From assembly GCA_028281785.1 (NCBI GenBank), contig JANQJG010000054.1, positions 1 to 40,386 of the forward strand: 40,386 nt of DNA, in the 5' to 3' direction. The stretch is from Rhodospirillales bacterium (GTDB taxonomy: Bacteria > Pseudomonadota > Alphaproteobacteria > Rhodospirillales > Shumkoniaceae). This document shows positions 32,787-40,386 of the stretch, in pieces. The notes under the pieces were generated by a model. That model saw nothing but the letters and a program-made list of their open reading frames with translations. It made no database searches and was not told where the DNA came from. Within the stretch, counting starts at the first letter, position 1. Every line of letters begins with the position of its first letter. Position numbers and translations under genes: made by a program.

Positions 32787-34711
32787 AAAAAAGTAACCCT
32801 ACGACAGCACTTGCCCTTTCGGTCGCCTGCGCGGGCCTGATCCTGGCCACGCCCATCGCGGGGGCGACCGCGAACGAGTTCATCGATCCGCCGATGCTCA
32901 AAGAAAAAATCGCGGCCGGCAAGCTGGCCGCCGCCAAGGATCGCCTTCCGCAAGAGCCCAAAATCATCGAGATCGCCGGCGAGGGACGGGAACCCGGCCG
33001 TCATGGCGGCGATCTGCGGACCCTCATGAGCAGCACCAAGGACACCAAGCGCATGGTCGTCTATGGCTATGCCCGGCTGATCGGCTACAACGAAAAACTG
33101 GAGCTGGAGCCCGATATCCTCGAGTCGTACGAGGTCAAGGAAGGCCGAATCTTTACGTTCAAGCTGCGCAAGGGCCACAAATGGTCCAACGGCCATCCCT
33201 TCACGGCCGAGGATTTCCGCTATTATTGGGAGGATTTCGCCACCGACAAGGACGTGTCGCCGGGTGGTCCGCCGGTTCTGATGTTGGTCGACGGGGAGGC
33301 TCCGAAATTCGAGGTCATCGACGAGACCACGGTACGCTACACTTGGTCCAAGCCGAACGCCCACTTCCTGACCGCGCTGGCGGGGGCCGCGCCCCTCTAC
33401 GTCTATCGCCCGGCCCACTACATGAAGCAGTTTCACGCCAAGTACGCGGACCCGGAAACGCTGGCCAAGCGCGTCAAGGAACACCGGCAGCGGAACTGGG
33501 TCGCACTCCAGTACCATCTCGGGCGGCAATACCGGAACAACAACCCGGACCTCCCAACCCTTCAGCCCTGGATCCTGACCAACAGGCCGCCCACCGACCG
33601 CTTCATCTTCGCCCGCAATCCCTTCTTCCATCGTGTGGACAAAAACGGCCGCCAGTTGCCCTATATCGACCGCTGGATCATGACCATCGCCAGTTCGAGC
33701 CTGATACCAGCGAAGGTCGGCACCGGTGAGTCGGACCTGCAGACGCAGGGCCTGCAGTTCGCCAACGTGACCTTCTTGAAAGAAGCGGAAGAGCGTAACG
33801 ACTATACGGTGCGGCTGTGGCGGACGGCGCGGGGCGCGCGCATGGCGCTCTATCCCAATCTCACGACGTCCGATGAGGACTGGCGGTCCCTGATCCGCAA
33901 CACCAATTTCCGGCGCGCCCTCTCGCTCGCCATCAATCGCACGGATATCAACGATTCGATCTTCTTTGGGCTCGCCCTCGAGGCCAACAACACGGTCCTT
34001 CCCGATAGCCCCCTCTATCGCGAGGAGTATGCAACGCGATGGGCCAATTACGACCCCAAAAAGGCGAACAAACTTCTGGACGGGCTGGGCCTCGAGAAAC
34101 GCAACAGGGAGGGGCTGCGGCTTCTCCCCAGCGGCAGGCCGATGGAAATCGTTGTCGACTCGGCCGATGCCGGCACCGAGCAATCGGATGTCCTGCATCT
34201 CATCGGGGAGGCCTGGCGAGAGGTCGGGATCAAGCTGCACAACACCGTGCTGCAGCGGGACGTGTTCCGCAACCGCATCTTCGCGGGAACCACCGTAATG
34301 TCGAGCTGGTGGGGCATCGAGAACGGCATTCCCGGTCCCGACTCATCTCCGCGGGAACTGGCCCCGACAACGCAGGCCCAGAATCAGTGGCCAAAATGGG
34401 GCCAATACCTGGAAACCAAGGGCGAGGCGGGATCGCCGATCGACCTCGAACCCGCCCAGCGGCTCGCCGAGCTCAACGGACAATGGGCGACCGCAACCTC
34501 GCGCGAGGAAAAGGCGAAGATCTGGCATGAAATGCTGGATATCTATACCGATCAGGTTTACTCGATCGGCATCGTGTCGGGCGTCCTGCAGCCGGTGATC
34601 GTCAGCAACCGCTTGCGCAACGTCCCGGAGAAGGGCATCTATAACTGGGATCCGGGCGCCCATTTCGGCATCTACCGGCCGGATACGTTCTGGTTGGCCG
34701 ACGCCAAATAG
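32783..34711 (+). CDS. ABC importer substrate-binding protein, family 5
   Basis: The 642-residue protein has a signal peptide (M-K-K, hydrophobic core, cleavage near A-G-A-T-A-N-E). The mature part is a large SBP_bac_5 domain with Y-E-V-K-E-G-R-I-F-T-F-K-L-R-K-G-H-K-W-S-N-G-H-P-F-T-like family pattern around residues 115-140, and R-A-L-S-L-A-I-N-R in the second half. It is longer than DppA/OppA because of an N-terminal extension of about 50 residues and insertions. Periplasmic binding of peptides, glycopeptides or opine-like compounds is possible. The start overlaps the ATPase stop (ATGA); GGAGA lies eight bases before it. Confidence 0.9.
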   Translation: MKKSNPTTALALSVACAGLILATPIAGATANEFIDPPMLKEKIAAGKLAAAKDRLPQEPKIIEIAGEGREPGRHGGDLRTLMSSTKDTKRMVVYGYARLIGYNEKLELEPDILESYEVKEGRIFTFKLRKGHKWSNGHPFTAEDFRYYWEDFATDKDVSPGGPPVLMLVDGEAPKFEVIDETTVRYTWSKPNAHFLTALAGAAPLYVYRPAHYMKQFHAKYADPETLAKRVKEHRQRNWVALQYHLGRQYRNNNPDLPTLQPWILTNRPPTDRFIFARNPFFHRVDKNGRQLPYIDRWIMTIASSSLIPAKVGTGESDLQTQGLQFANVTFLKEAEERNDYTVRLWRTARGARMALYPNLTTSDEDWRSLIRNTNFRRALSLAINRTDINDSIFFGLALEANNTVLPDSPLYREEYATRWANYDPKKANKLLDGLGLEKRNREGLRLLPSGRPMEIVVDSADAGTEQSDVLHLIGEAWREVGIKLHNTVLQRDVFRNRIFAGTTVMSSWWGIENGIPGPDSSPRELAPTTQAQNQWPKWGQYLETKGEAGSPIDLEPAQRLAELNGQWATATSREEKAKIWHEMLDIYTDQVYSIGIVSGVLQPVIVSNRLRNVPEKGIYNWDPGAHFGIYRPDTFWLADAK

Positions 34712-34732
34712 CCATCGGGTGGGGCGACCACC

Positions 34733-35731
34733 GTGTCCAACTATTTCGTGCGCCGCCTGCTGACGATGATCGTGACGCTGCTGATCATCAGCGTCCTCGT
34801 GTTCATTATCATCCAGCTGCCGCCGGGCAACTACCTCACCAATCAAATCGAGGAGATGAGGGCCCAGGGCGAAGCGGCAAATATGGCGAGAATCGAATAC
34901 CTAATTCAGCAATACGGTTTCGACCGCCCGCTCCACGAACAGTACTTCCTATGGTTGATCGGTCTTCTCCGGGGCGATCTAGGCTACTCGTTCGAGTACA
35001 ACCTGCCGGTTTCGGATGTCGTCGGGGACCGGCTGTTTCTTTCCGTTCTCCTCAATTTCGGAACAATTCTGTTCATCTACATCGTCGCCTTTCCGATCGG
35101 CGTCTACTCGGCCACGCATCAATATAGCTGGGGAGACCACGGGCTCACCTTCATAGGCTTCCTCGGCCTCGCCACCCCCAATTTCCTGCTCGCGCTCATT
35201 CTCATGTATCTGAGCAATCGATGGTTCGGCACCTCGGTTGGCTACATGATGGCGCCGCAATACATCGACCAGCCCTGGACCATGGACAAGACGTGGTCGG
35301 TTTTGCTGCACATGTGGGTACCGGTGTTCGTGATCGGAACCTCCGGCACAGCCGGCATGATCCGTCGTCTGCGCGCCAACCTGCTGGACGAGCTGCAGAA
35401 GCAGTATGTCGTCACCGGACGGGCAAAGGGGCTGGCACCCGGCCGTCTGTTGGTGAAATACCCGCTGCGCATGGCCCTCAACCCCTTCGTCGCCGACATC
35501 GGAAACATGCTGCCGCAGATCGTCTCCGGCTCGGTCATCGTCTCCTTCGTGATGAACCTGCCGACCACCGGGCCAATGCTGCTCTCGGCGTTGCTGAGCC
35601 AAGACTATTACCTCGCCGGGTCCTTCCTCATGTTCCTGGCGTTTCTGACCGTGATCGGAATGTTTCTGTCGGACGTTCTGCTGGCCGTGCTCGATCCCCG
35701 CATCCGCCTCGCGGGAGGCACGCGGCGATGA
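34733..35731 (+). CDS. ABC importer permease, DppB-like
   Basis: The 332-residue protein starts at a GTG with the usual N-terminus (Y-F-V-R-R-L-L-T-M-I, then a long hydrophobic segment and P-P-G-N-Y). Six membrane segments are visible. The EAA-type cytoplasmic loop reads Y-V-V-T-G-R-A-K-G-L-A-P-G and docks onto the ATPase. It forms the channel with the next gene's product. The gap to the substrate-binding gene is 21 bases, and its stop overlaps the next start by four bases. Confidence 0.92.
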   Translation: MSNYFVRRLLTMIVTLLIISVLVFIIIQLPPGNYLTNQIEEMRAQGEAANMARIEYLIQQYGFDRPLHEQYFLWLIGLLRGDLGYSFEYNLPVSDVVGDRLFLSVLLNFGTILFIYIVAFPIGVYSATHQYSWGDHGLTFIGFLGLATPNFLLALILMYLSNRWFGTSVGYMMAPQYIDQPWTMDKTWSVLLHMWVPVFVIGTSGTAGMIRRLRANLLDELQKQYVVTGRAKGLAPGRLLVKYPLRMALNPFVADIGNMLPQIVSGSVIVSFVMNLPTTGPMLLSALLSQDYYLAGSFLMFLAFLTVIGMFLSDVLLAVLDPRIRLAGGTRR

Positions 35732-36882
35732 GCGGTAAGCTTCCCCACTTTGTCTCCACGGAGCCCTTCGATCCGATCGAGGCCGAGGCGCTGACGCCCG
35801 AACAGGAGCGCTACTACATGGCGTCACAATGGCGCATGATGTGGTGGCGCTTTCGCCAGCACAAACTGGCCATGGCAGCGGGCGTGGTGCTGCTGGCCAG
35901 CTATCTCTCCATCGTCTTCGTCGAGATCCTGGTCCCCTACGAGCTGCACAGCCGCCATCCGAAATACATCTACGCGCCGCCCCAGCAGGTCCATTTCTTC
36001 CACAAAGACGAGTTCATCGGACCGTTCGTTTACGGGCTCAAGGTCCAGCTCAACATGGTGACGCTGAAACGGGAGTTCTCGCCCGATCTCAACAAGCCAC
36101 AGCCGATCCGTTTCTTCTGCATGGGCGATCCATACAAGTTCTGGGGGCTGATCGAGGGCAGTTTTCACTTTATTTGCCCGGCCAAAGGTGGAACGCTCTT
36201 CCTGCTCGGCACCGACCGGCTAGGCCGGGACGTCGCCTCCCGGCTGGTCTATGGCGGGCGGATCTCGCTCACCGTCGGGCTTGTCGGCGTCGCCCTGAGC
36301 TTCATTCTGGGCATTACGTTCGGCGGCATCGCCGGGTATTTCGGCGGCTGGGTCGACAACGTCATCCAGCGGATCATCGAGGTCCTGCGATCGCTGCCCG
36401 AGCTGCCGCTTTGGATGGCGCTTTCGGCCGCCCTGCCGGTAACCTGGAGCCCGATTCTGGTCTATCTGGGGATCACCATGATCCTTGCCCTGCTCGACTG
36501 GCCGGGCTTGGCGCGCGCGGTACGCTCCAAGCTGCTGGCCCTGCGCGAGGAGGATTTCTGCCAGGCGGCACGGCTGATGGGGGCGAAGCCGAGCCGCATC
36601 ATCGGCCGCCACCTTCTGCCCAACTTCATGAGCCATCTGATCGCCTCGGCGACGCTATCGATCCCGTCCATGATCCTGGCAGAAACGGCGCTGAGCTTCC
36701 TCGGGCTGGGCCTGAGACCGCCGATCACGAGCTGGGGCGTGCTGCTGGTCGAGGCCCAGAACATCGAGGCGGTCGCGCTCTATCCCTGGCTGCTTCTGCC
36801 GATGCTGCCCGTGATCGTGACCGTGCTCGCGTTCAATTTCCTCGGCGACGGTCTGCGCGACGCGGCCGATCCCTACGACTGA
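35728..36882 (+). CDS. ABC importer permease, DppC-like with extended periplasmic loop
   Basis: The ATG at 35728 overlaps the previous stop and gives 384 residues. After a cytoplasmic N-terminus and the first membrane segment (about 50-70) there is an unusually long loop of about 100 residues before L-L-G-T-D-R-L-G-R-D-V, the family hallmark. The EAA loop is C-Q-A-A-R-L-M-G-A-K-P. The typical C-terminal L-S-F-L-G-L-G-L-R-P-P and F-N-F-L-G-D-G-L-R-D-A-x-D-P complete it. The extra loop contains many aromatic residues (Y-I-Y-A-P, H-F-F-H) and may contact the large binding protein. Confidence 0.92.
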   Translation: MSGKLPHFVSTEPFDPIEAEALTPEQERYYMASQWRMMWWRFRQHKLAMAAGVVLLASYLSIVFVEILVPYELHSRHPKYIYAPPQQVHFFHKDEFIGPFVYGLKVQLNMVTLKREFSPDLNKPQPIRFFCMGDPYKFWGLIEGSFHFICPAKGGTLFLLGTDRLGRDVASRLVYGGRISLTVGLVGVALSFILGITFGGIAGYFGGWVDNVIQRIIEVLRSLPELPLWMALSAALPVTWSPILVYLGITMILALLDWPGLARAVRSKLLALREEDFCQAARLMGAKPSRIIGRHLLPNFMSHLIASATLSIPSMILAETALSFLGLGLRPPITSWGVLLVEAQNIEAVALYPWLLLPMLPVIVTVLAFNFLGDGLRDAADPYD

Positions 36883-37003
36883 GCCGAAGGCATCCGCGAG
36901 ACCCCTCGTCACAATCCCTCAAAATGCCGTGAGATGGACTTTCTGGGGCATCCACCGCGCGCCATCTCGACATCATAGGCATCAAAAAAGGAGGGAGGAG
37001 CGT

Positions 37004-37666
37004 ATGATAGGGCGCGGGCTCTTCCTGCTGTTCTTCATAGCCATCCTTGCCGGCCTGATCAGCCTCGCTATGTTCGAGACTGGCGCCGAGGCGCAGCCCT
37101 CAGGGGCGGATGACCCCCTGAGACCGCAACGTCACTTCAAGGTCGAACGTCCGGCGCAGCTTACGCCGGCCGAGGCACTGACCATCTATGAGAACATCGC
37201 CGCCGACATGGGCCGGGGTTATGCGGCCTCCGCCGATCCCGCGGCCGAGCGCTATCGGACTTGGCGGCGCTACAACACCGCCCCCTACAACTCCGCGACC
37301 CATGGCAACCGCTATGTCAACAACTATGCCAACGAGGTGGCGGCCGAACCCTATGCCCGGCTCGAAGACGGCGTGTCCATGCCCGAGGGCTCGATCCTGG
37401 CCAAGGACAGCTTTACCGTCACCGCCGACACCGCGGTCTATGCCGGCGCCCTGTTCATGATGGAGAAGCTGGCCAAGGGAACGAGCCCCGAGACCGCCGA
37501 CTGGCGCTACTACATGATCATGCCGGACGGCAGCTTCTTCGGCGACAGCCGGGGCGACAATGCCCAGGCCGTGAACTTTTGCCATGACTGCCACGAGGCG
37601 GTCGAGGACACCGACTACCTGTTCCACGTGCCCGAGGGGCTGCGCGTCCAGTTCTTCCGGAACTGA
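37004..37666 (+). CDS. Cytochrome P460-like haem protein
   Basis: The ATG at 37004 follows a very strong site (GGAGGGAGGAG). The 220-residue product has an N-terminal hydrophobic anchor or signal (about 5-25, ending G-A-E-A) and a single c-type haem motif C193-H-D-C-H197 near the C-terminus. The region W-R-Y-Y-M-I-M-P-D-G-S-F-F-G-D-S and the placement of the haem motif match cytochrome P460-family proteins. Family members include hydroxylamine-oxidising P460 and cytochromes c' beta; many are of unknown function. It should be periplasmic with haem attached by the cytochrome c maturation system. It stands alone, 121 bases after the ABC operon. Confidence 0.8.
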   Translation: MIGRGLFLLFFIAILAGLISLAMFETGAEAQPSGADDPLRPQRHFKVERPAQLTPAEALTIYENIAADMGRGYAASADPAAERYRTWRRYNTAPYNSATHGNRYVNNYANEVAAEPYARLEDGVSMPEGSILAKDSFTVTADTAVYAGALFMMEKLAKGTSPETADWRYYMIMPDGSFFGDSRGDNAQAVNFCHDCHEAVEDTDYLFHVPEGLRVQFFRN

Positions 37667-37686
37667 CTTTCGGTCGCTCTGGGGTT

Positions 37687-38601
37687 TCAGGCGGTTTTGC
37701 GGAGCCAGAGGCTGGCTTCGAAAGCGTCTTCGCGAAGGGGCAGCCGGGCCAGCACCGTTTCCGCGAGCGCCCCGGCCATGCGCGTCGCCACATAGCGGCT
37801 CGCCCACAGGATCTCGTATCCCCCACCCTGGATCAGCGCCGCCACCCCGAGCTGCTCGTTGTAGCCGCGCCAGTCCCAGTCGCCGGGGTAGTCGTCCGGC
37901 AGGAAGATGTCGTGGAGATGCACGATCACGCCCGCCGGCAGGCTTGGCAGGATCACATTCAACAGGAGATCGACATCGCTGCCGGGCATCAGGATATGGC
38001 TCGAATCGATGCTGAGCACATCGCCTGGGGCGAGGCCGCCGAAAGGCGCGAGGCCGGCGGCCTGAACGGTCATGGGAATCATCTCGGCCGCGACTCCCGC
38101 GATATCCGCGCGCGGCGTCGGATCGATGGCGGTGAGCCGCGTTGCCAAGCCGCCATCGGCGATGGCGCGGGCAAAGAAACGTGTCGAGTGCCCCGAGCCG
38201 ACCTCCACGAGGCGGGCGGGAGCGAGCCGGCGCAGAAGCGTGTAGGCGGCGGCGGCGTCGAGCCGGGGGAACCAGCCCTGGGTCCAGCGCGGGGCCGGCG
38301 GCGGATCGCCGCCGATGGCTTCCAGCTCGGCCGCGAAACCGTCGATGGCGGCGAGGAGCTCGGCGAAAGCGGGCTTGCGGGCGTTGAACAGCTTCTCCAG
38401 CGCGGTGTAGGGCGGCCGATGGCCGGGGTCGGACAAACTCTCGGCATAACGATAGGGGATGAAGAAGCCGCGCCGGCGCAGCCCGAGCACGGTGGGAAGC
38501 CCGAGGGCGAGCCGCCGCCGCGTCCCGCGACCGGGAAGGAGACGGCTCAAGGGATGGCGAGGCGGAGGCATGGGGCGGAATATCTTTTCATCGGCCGTCA
38601 T
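37687..38601 (-). CDS. Class I SAM-dependent methyltransferase (Methyltransf_24-like)
   Basis: The 304-residue protein has a basic N-terminal segment and a Rossmann methyltransferase core. Motif I is L-V-E-V-G-S-G-H-S-T-R-F-F, followed by T-A-I-D-P-T-P-R with the ribose-binding acid. Later L-S-I-D-S-S-H and H-L-H-D-I-F-L-P-D-D-Y match methyltransferases of the cephalosporin-hydroxylase or glycan-modifying type. The H-D-I pair may bind a metal. Substrate unknown. It converges on the P460 gene and diverges from the AlkD-like gene with almost no intergenic space. Confidence 0.8.
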   Translation of the reverse strand: MTADEKIFRPMPPPRHPLSRLLPGRGTRRRLALGLPTVLGLRRRGFFIPYRYAESLSDPGHRPPYTALEKLFNARKPAFAELLAAIDGFAAELEAIGGDPPPAPRWTQGWFPRLDAAAAYTLLRRLAPARLVEVGSGHSTRFFARAIADGGLATRLTAIDPTPRADIAGVAAEMIPMTVQAAGLAPFGGLAPGDVLSIDSSHILMPGSDVDLLLNVILPSLPAGVIVHLHDIFLPDDYPGDWDWRGYNEQLGVAALIQGGGYEILWASRYVATRMAGALAETVLARLPLREDAFEASLWLRKTA

Positions 38602-38642
38602 GCTAGCATGTGGCCGAGTCCGCCGGCCAGATGGGGACTTCC

Positions 38643-39320
38643 GTGACTCTCGACGAGGTATTGGATCGCCTGCGCGCGCTGTCCCGCCCCGACCAGCTCG
38701 AGGGCATGGCGCGCTACGGCATCAACACGGAGACCGCGCTGGCCGTGCGCATCCCCGAGCTGCGCAAGCTGGCCAAGACAATCGGCTGCGACCACGAGCT
38801 CGCCGGCGAGCTCTGGGCGACGGGCATCCATGAGGCGCGCATCCTCGCCGCCATGATCGACGACCCCGATCAGGTGGACGACGAGCAGCTCGAATCCTGG
38901 GTCGCCAAGTTCAACTCCTGGGACCTGTGCGACCAAGTCTGCAGCAATCTCTTCGACAAGACCGCCTTCGCCTGGGACAAGGCGCATGACTGGGCGGCGC
39001 GCGAGGAGACCTTTGTCAAGCGCGCCGGGTTCACGCTGATGGCCTGCCTCGCGGTCCACGACAAGCGGGCCAAGAACCCCGCCTTCGAAACCTTCTTCCC
39101 GGTGATCGAACGCGAGGCCACCGACCCGCGCAACTACGTTCGGAAAGCCGTGAACTGGGCACTGAGACAGGTCGGCAAGCGCAACCGGGCGCTCAACTGC
39201 GAGGCCATCGCGCTGGCCAAAAAACTGGCCGCAGCCGAGGACCGCACGGCCCGGTGGATCGGCCGCGACGCGCTCAACGAACTCACGAGCGAGAAGGCCC
39301 AGGCGCGGCTGCCGGACTAA
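38643..39320 (+). CDS. AlkD-like DNA alkylation repair protein
   Basis: From the GTG at 38643 (GGGGA upstream) the product has 225 residues made of HEAT-like helical repeats. The F-N-S-W-D-L-C-D-Q motif contains the W-D-x2-D pattern of AlkD, whose second Asp helps cleave the glycosidic bond of alkylated bases. N-Y-V-R-K-A-V-N-W-A-L-R-Q-V-G-K is the second conserved segment. AlkD-type glycosylases remove bulky or 7-alkyl adducts without flipping the base. Alternative starts at 38631 (ATG) and 38610 (GTG) lie in frame but have poorer ribosome binding sites. Confidence 0.86.
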   Translation: MTLDEVLDRLRALSRPDQLEGMARYGINTETALAVRIPELRKLAKTIGCDHELAGELWATGIHEARILAAMIDDPDQVDDEQLESWVAKFNSWDLCDQVCSNLFDKTAFAWDKAHDWAAREETFVKRAGFTLMACLAVHDKRAKNPAFETFFPVIEREATDPRNYVRKAVNWALRQVGKRNRALNCEAIALAKKLAAAEDRTARWIGRDALNELTSEKAQARLPD

Positions 39321-39362
39321 TCGCGTCAGGGCGCGGGTTCAAAGGGCGCGCGCCCGATGCAG

Positions 39363-40268
39363 TCAGCCCAGGATCGCGTCGAACCGCGTCTTGTTGTGTT
39401 CGAGCCACGCCTCGAAGCCCTGCATCGCCGGATAGAGACGCCGACTCTCATCGACATCGGCCTTCCGGGTCGGGATGTGCAGCCGATTGAACTCGAACAT
39501 GTCGGCGAGATCCGCCGCGCCCGGAAAGCCGAAGCCGGCGAAGACCTCGCGCGGGATATAGTTGTAGACGATGCGCCGTCCGAGCACGCGGGACATGACG
39601 TCGGCGTATTGGGTCCCCGTCAGCTCGTCACCGACGGCGCCGACGATACGGTCCCGGAAGGCTGATCGATCCTTCAGGATGGCGGTCACGACCCCTCCCA
39701 GATCCTCCGCTGCGACGGAGGCGAGCGGCGTGTCGCCCTGAGGAAAGCCGAAGGCGTAGGAGCCGTCCTCCTGCCGCTGCGGCGGAAAGAAGGATAGGAA
39801 GTTCTCGTAGTAAAAGGCGACGTGGACGATGGTGGCACCGAGGCCGAGCTCACGCACACGGTCGGCGAGCCGCGCCTTGATCTCGAAATGCGGCACGTCG
39901 AACTTGCCCGGCGCGACCGCGTTGGGTGACGGCAGGGCGCTGAAGATGAAGTCTTCGACGCCCGCCGCGGCGACGGCGTCGATCAGATTGCGACCCTGCT
40001 GCTCCTCCTTGTCAAAATGCTCCCAGAAATTGGTCACGCCGAAGACGCCGCGGGCGCCCGACAGGGCGGCGCGCAGGCTGTCCGGCCGGTCAAGGTCGCC
40101 GGATACGACCTCGGCACCCGACGCGGCCAATGCTGTCGCCGCCTCGGACGCCGGGTTTCGGGTCAGGGCGCGCACGTGATGCTTGCCGGCGGCCAGCAGA
40201 TGGCGGGCGACCGAGCCGCCCTGGGCACCAGTGGCACCGGTCACCAGGAATATGGGACGATCCGTCAT
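39363..40268 (-). CDS. NmrA-like NAD(P)-binding protein
   Basis: The 301-residue protein has the NmrA/atypical SDR cofactor motif V-T-G-A-T-G-A-Q-G-G-S-V near residue 10, then V-R-A-L-T-R-N-P with the NADP-phosphate-binding Arg. F-G-V-T-N-F-W-E is a family signature. The usual catalytic Tyr-x3-Lys of classical SDRs is not evident, as expected in NmrA-type redox sensors or atypical reductases. The ATG at 40268 has GGGAGG nine bases upstream. An element end begins about 20 bases upstream of the start codon, so the native promoter is probably separated from the gene. It converges with the AlkD-like gene. Confidence 0.85.
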   Translation of the reverse strand: MTDRPIFLVTGATGAQGGSVARHLLAAGKHHVRALTRNPASEAATALAASGAEVVSGDLDRPDSLRAALSGARGVFGVTNFWEHFDKEEQQGRNLIDAVAAAGVEDFIFSALPSPNAVAPGKFDVPHFEIKARLADRVRELGLGATIVHVAFYYENFLSFFPPQRQEDGSYAFGFPQGDTPLASVAAEDLGGVVTAILKDRSAFRDRIVGAVGDELTGTQYADVMSRVLGRRIVYNYIPREVFAGFGFPGAADLADMFEFNRLHIPTRKADVDESRRLYPAMQGFEAWLEHNKTRFDAILG

Positions 40269-40288
40269 GTGAATAAGGCCTCCCTCGC

Positions 40289-40386
40289 TAGGGCCTGTTG
40301 ATATTCACCGCATCGATCTGGTTCGAGACCAAAATCGTCGCGGACAAGGAGAGAAGCGCAAGGAAGTGCGGGCCACTTTCGAGCAT
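40289..40386 (+). mobile_element. Left end of an IS5-like element, running off the window
   Basis: TAGGGCCTGTTGA at 40289-40301 and CATCGATCTGG at 40311-40321 match the solo end at 29253. The remaining 60 or so bases have no counterpart there, so this may be the beginning of a full element whose transposase lies beyond the window. No right end is visible here. Confidence 0.5.

Noticed and set aside
31383..34240. Two long minus-strand frames opposite the ATPase and substrate-binding genes
   Set aside because: Both overlap proteins with clear ABC motifs and carry composition typical of antisense frames in GC-rich DNA.
39344..39355. GGGCGCGCGCCC palindrome between AlkD-like and NmrA-like genes
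   Set aside because: It could be a bidirectional stop signal for convergent genes, but short GC palindromes are common here, the loop would be tiny and no T-run follows.
1..40386. CRISPR arrays, tRNA or rRNA genes, phage or secretion-system modules, toxin-antitoxin pairs
   Set aside because: I looked for regularly spaced repeats, tRNA-like TTCRA arms and signature proteins by eye and found none that held up; a covariance-model scan would be needed to exclude small RNAs.

Overview
The window is GC-rich, densely coded DNA from an alphaproteobacterium, probably Rhodospirillales-like. The evidence is the yfgM-bamB-der block, a 525-residue SerA downstream of SerC behind a short structured leader, SLC13/RCK permeases, and strong GC bias at third codon positions. 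No rRNA, tRNA, CRISPR array, phage module or plasmid origin was recognised. I ran no computations; gene functions rest on motifs and family resemblance recognised by eye.

Layout. (a) 42-1392, minus strand: a membrane-anchored Sel1-repeat protein and a small lipoprotein. (b) 1480-2300: an AT-rich islet with one short orphan gene whose promoter region carries two dyads. (c) 2424-6602, plus strand: a peroxiredoxin-like protein, then yfgM-like, bamB and der, linking envelope protein assembly and ribosome assembly. (d) 6747-9452, plus strand: a glutathione S-transferase behind a TTGACA-N17-TCTAAA promoter, a GNAT acetyltransferase, a leftover copy of the GST 3' end, and an ATP-grasp ligase. (e) 9515-13346, minus strand: promoter, structured leader, serC, serA and a second D-2-hydroxyacid dehydrogenase. 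(f) 13369-23507, minus strand: FkbH-type HAD protein, an 883-residue ABC-exporter-like protein whose ATPase motifs are all altered, a cyclic-nucleotide-binding protein, a small methyltransferase, two paralogous SLC13/RCK permeases and a proline/alanine-rich secreted protein. (g) 23873-36882, plus strand: a tightly packed run of two COG4671-type glycosyltransferases, two GT4 glycosyltransferases, a histidine phosphatase, a polysaccharide deacetylase, a membrane PH-like protein and a full oligopeptide-type ABC importer. (h) 37004-40268: cytochrome P460-like protein, methyltransferase, AlkD-like DNA glycosylase and NmrA-like reductase.

Regions f and g diverge from the 365-bp gap 23508-23872 and look like two arms of one uncharacterised envelope-glycan locus. 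Glycosyltransferases, a deacetylase and a phosphatase would build and trim the glycan. The FkbH protein would add an acyl or glyceryl-type group, and the ABC-like membrane protein with its cyclic-nucleotide partner would act in transport or control. The peptide-type importer is translationally coupled to the same genes. This is inference from gene order; no single gene proves the product.

Mobile DNA is limited to short pieces. A 190-bp MITE-like element (29415-29604) with 20-bp perfect terminal inverted repeats sits directly before the deacetylase start. Two related element ends (29253 and 40289) begin TAGGGCCTGTTGA; the second lies about 20 bp upstream of the NmrA-like gene and runs off the window.
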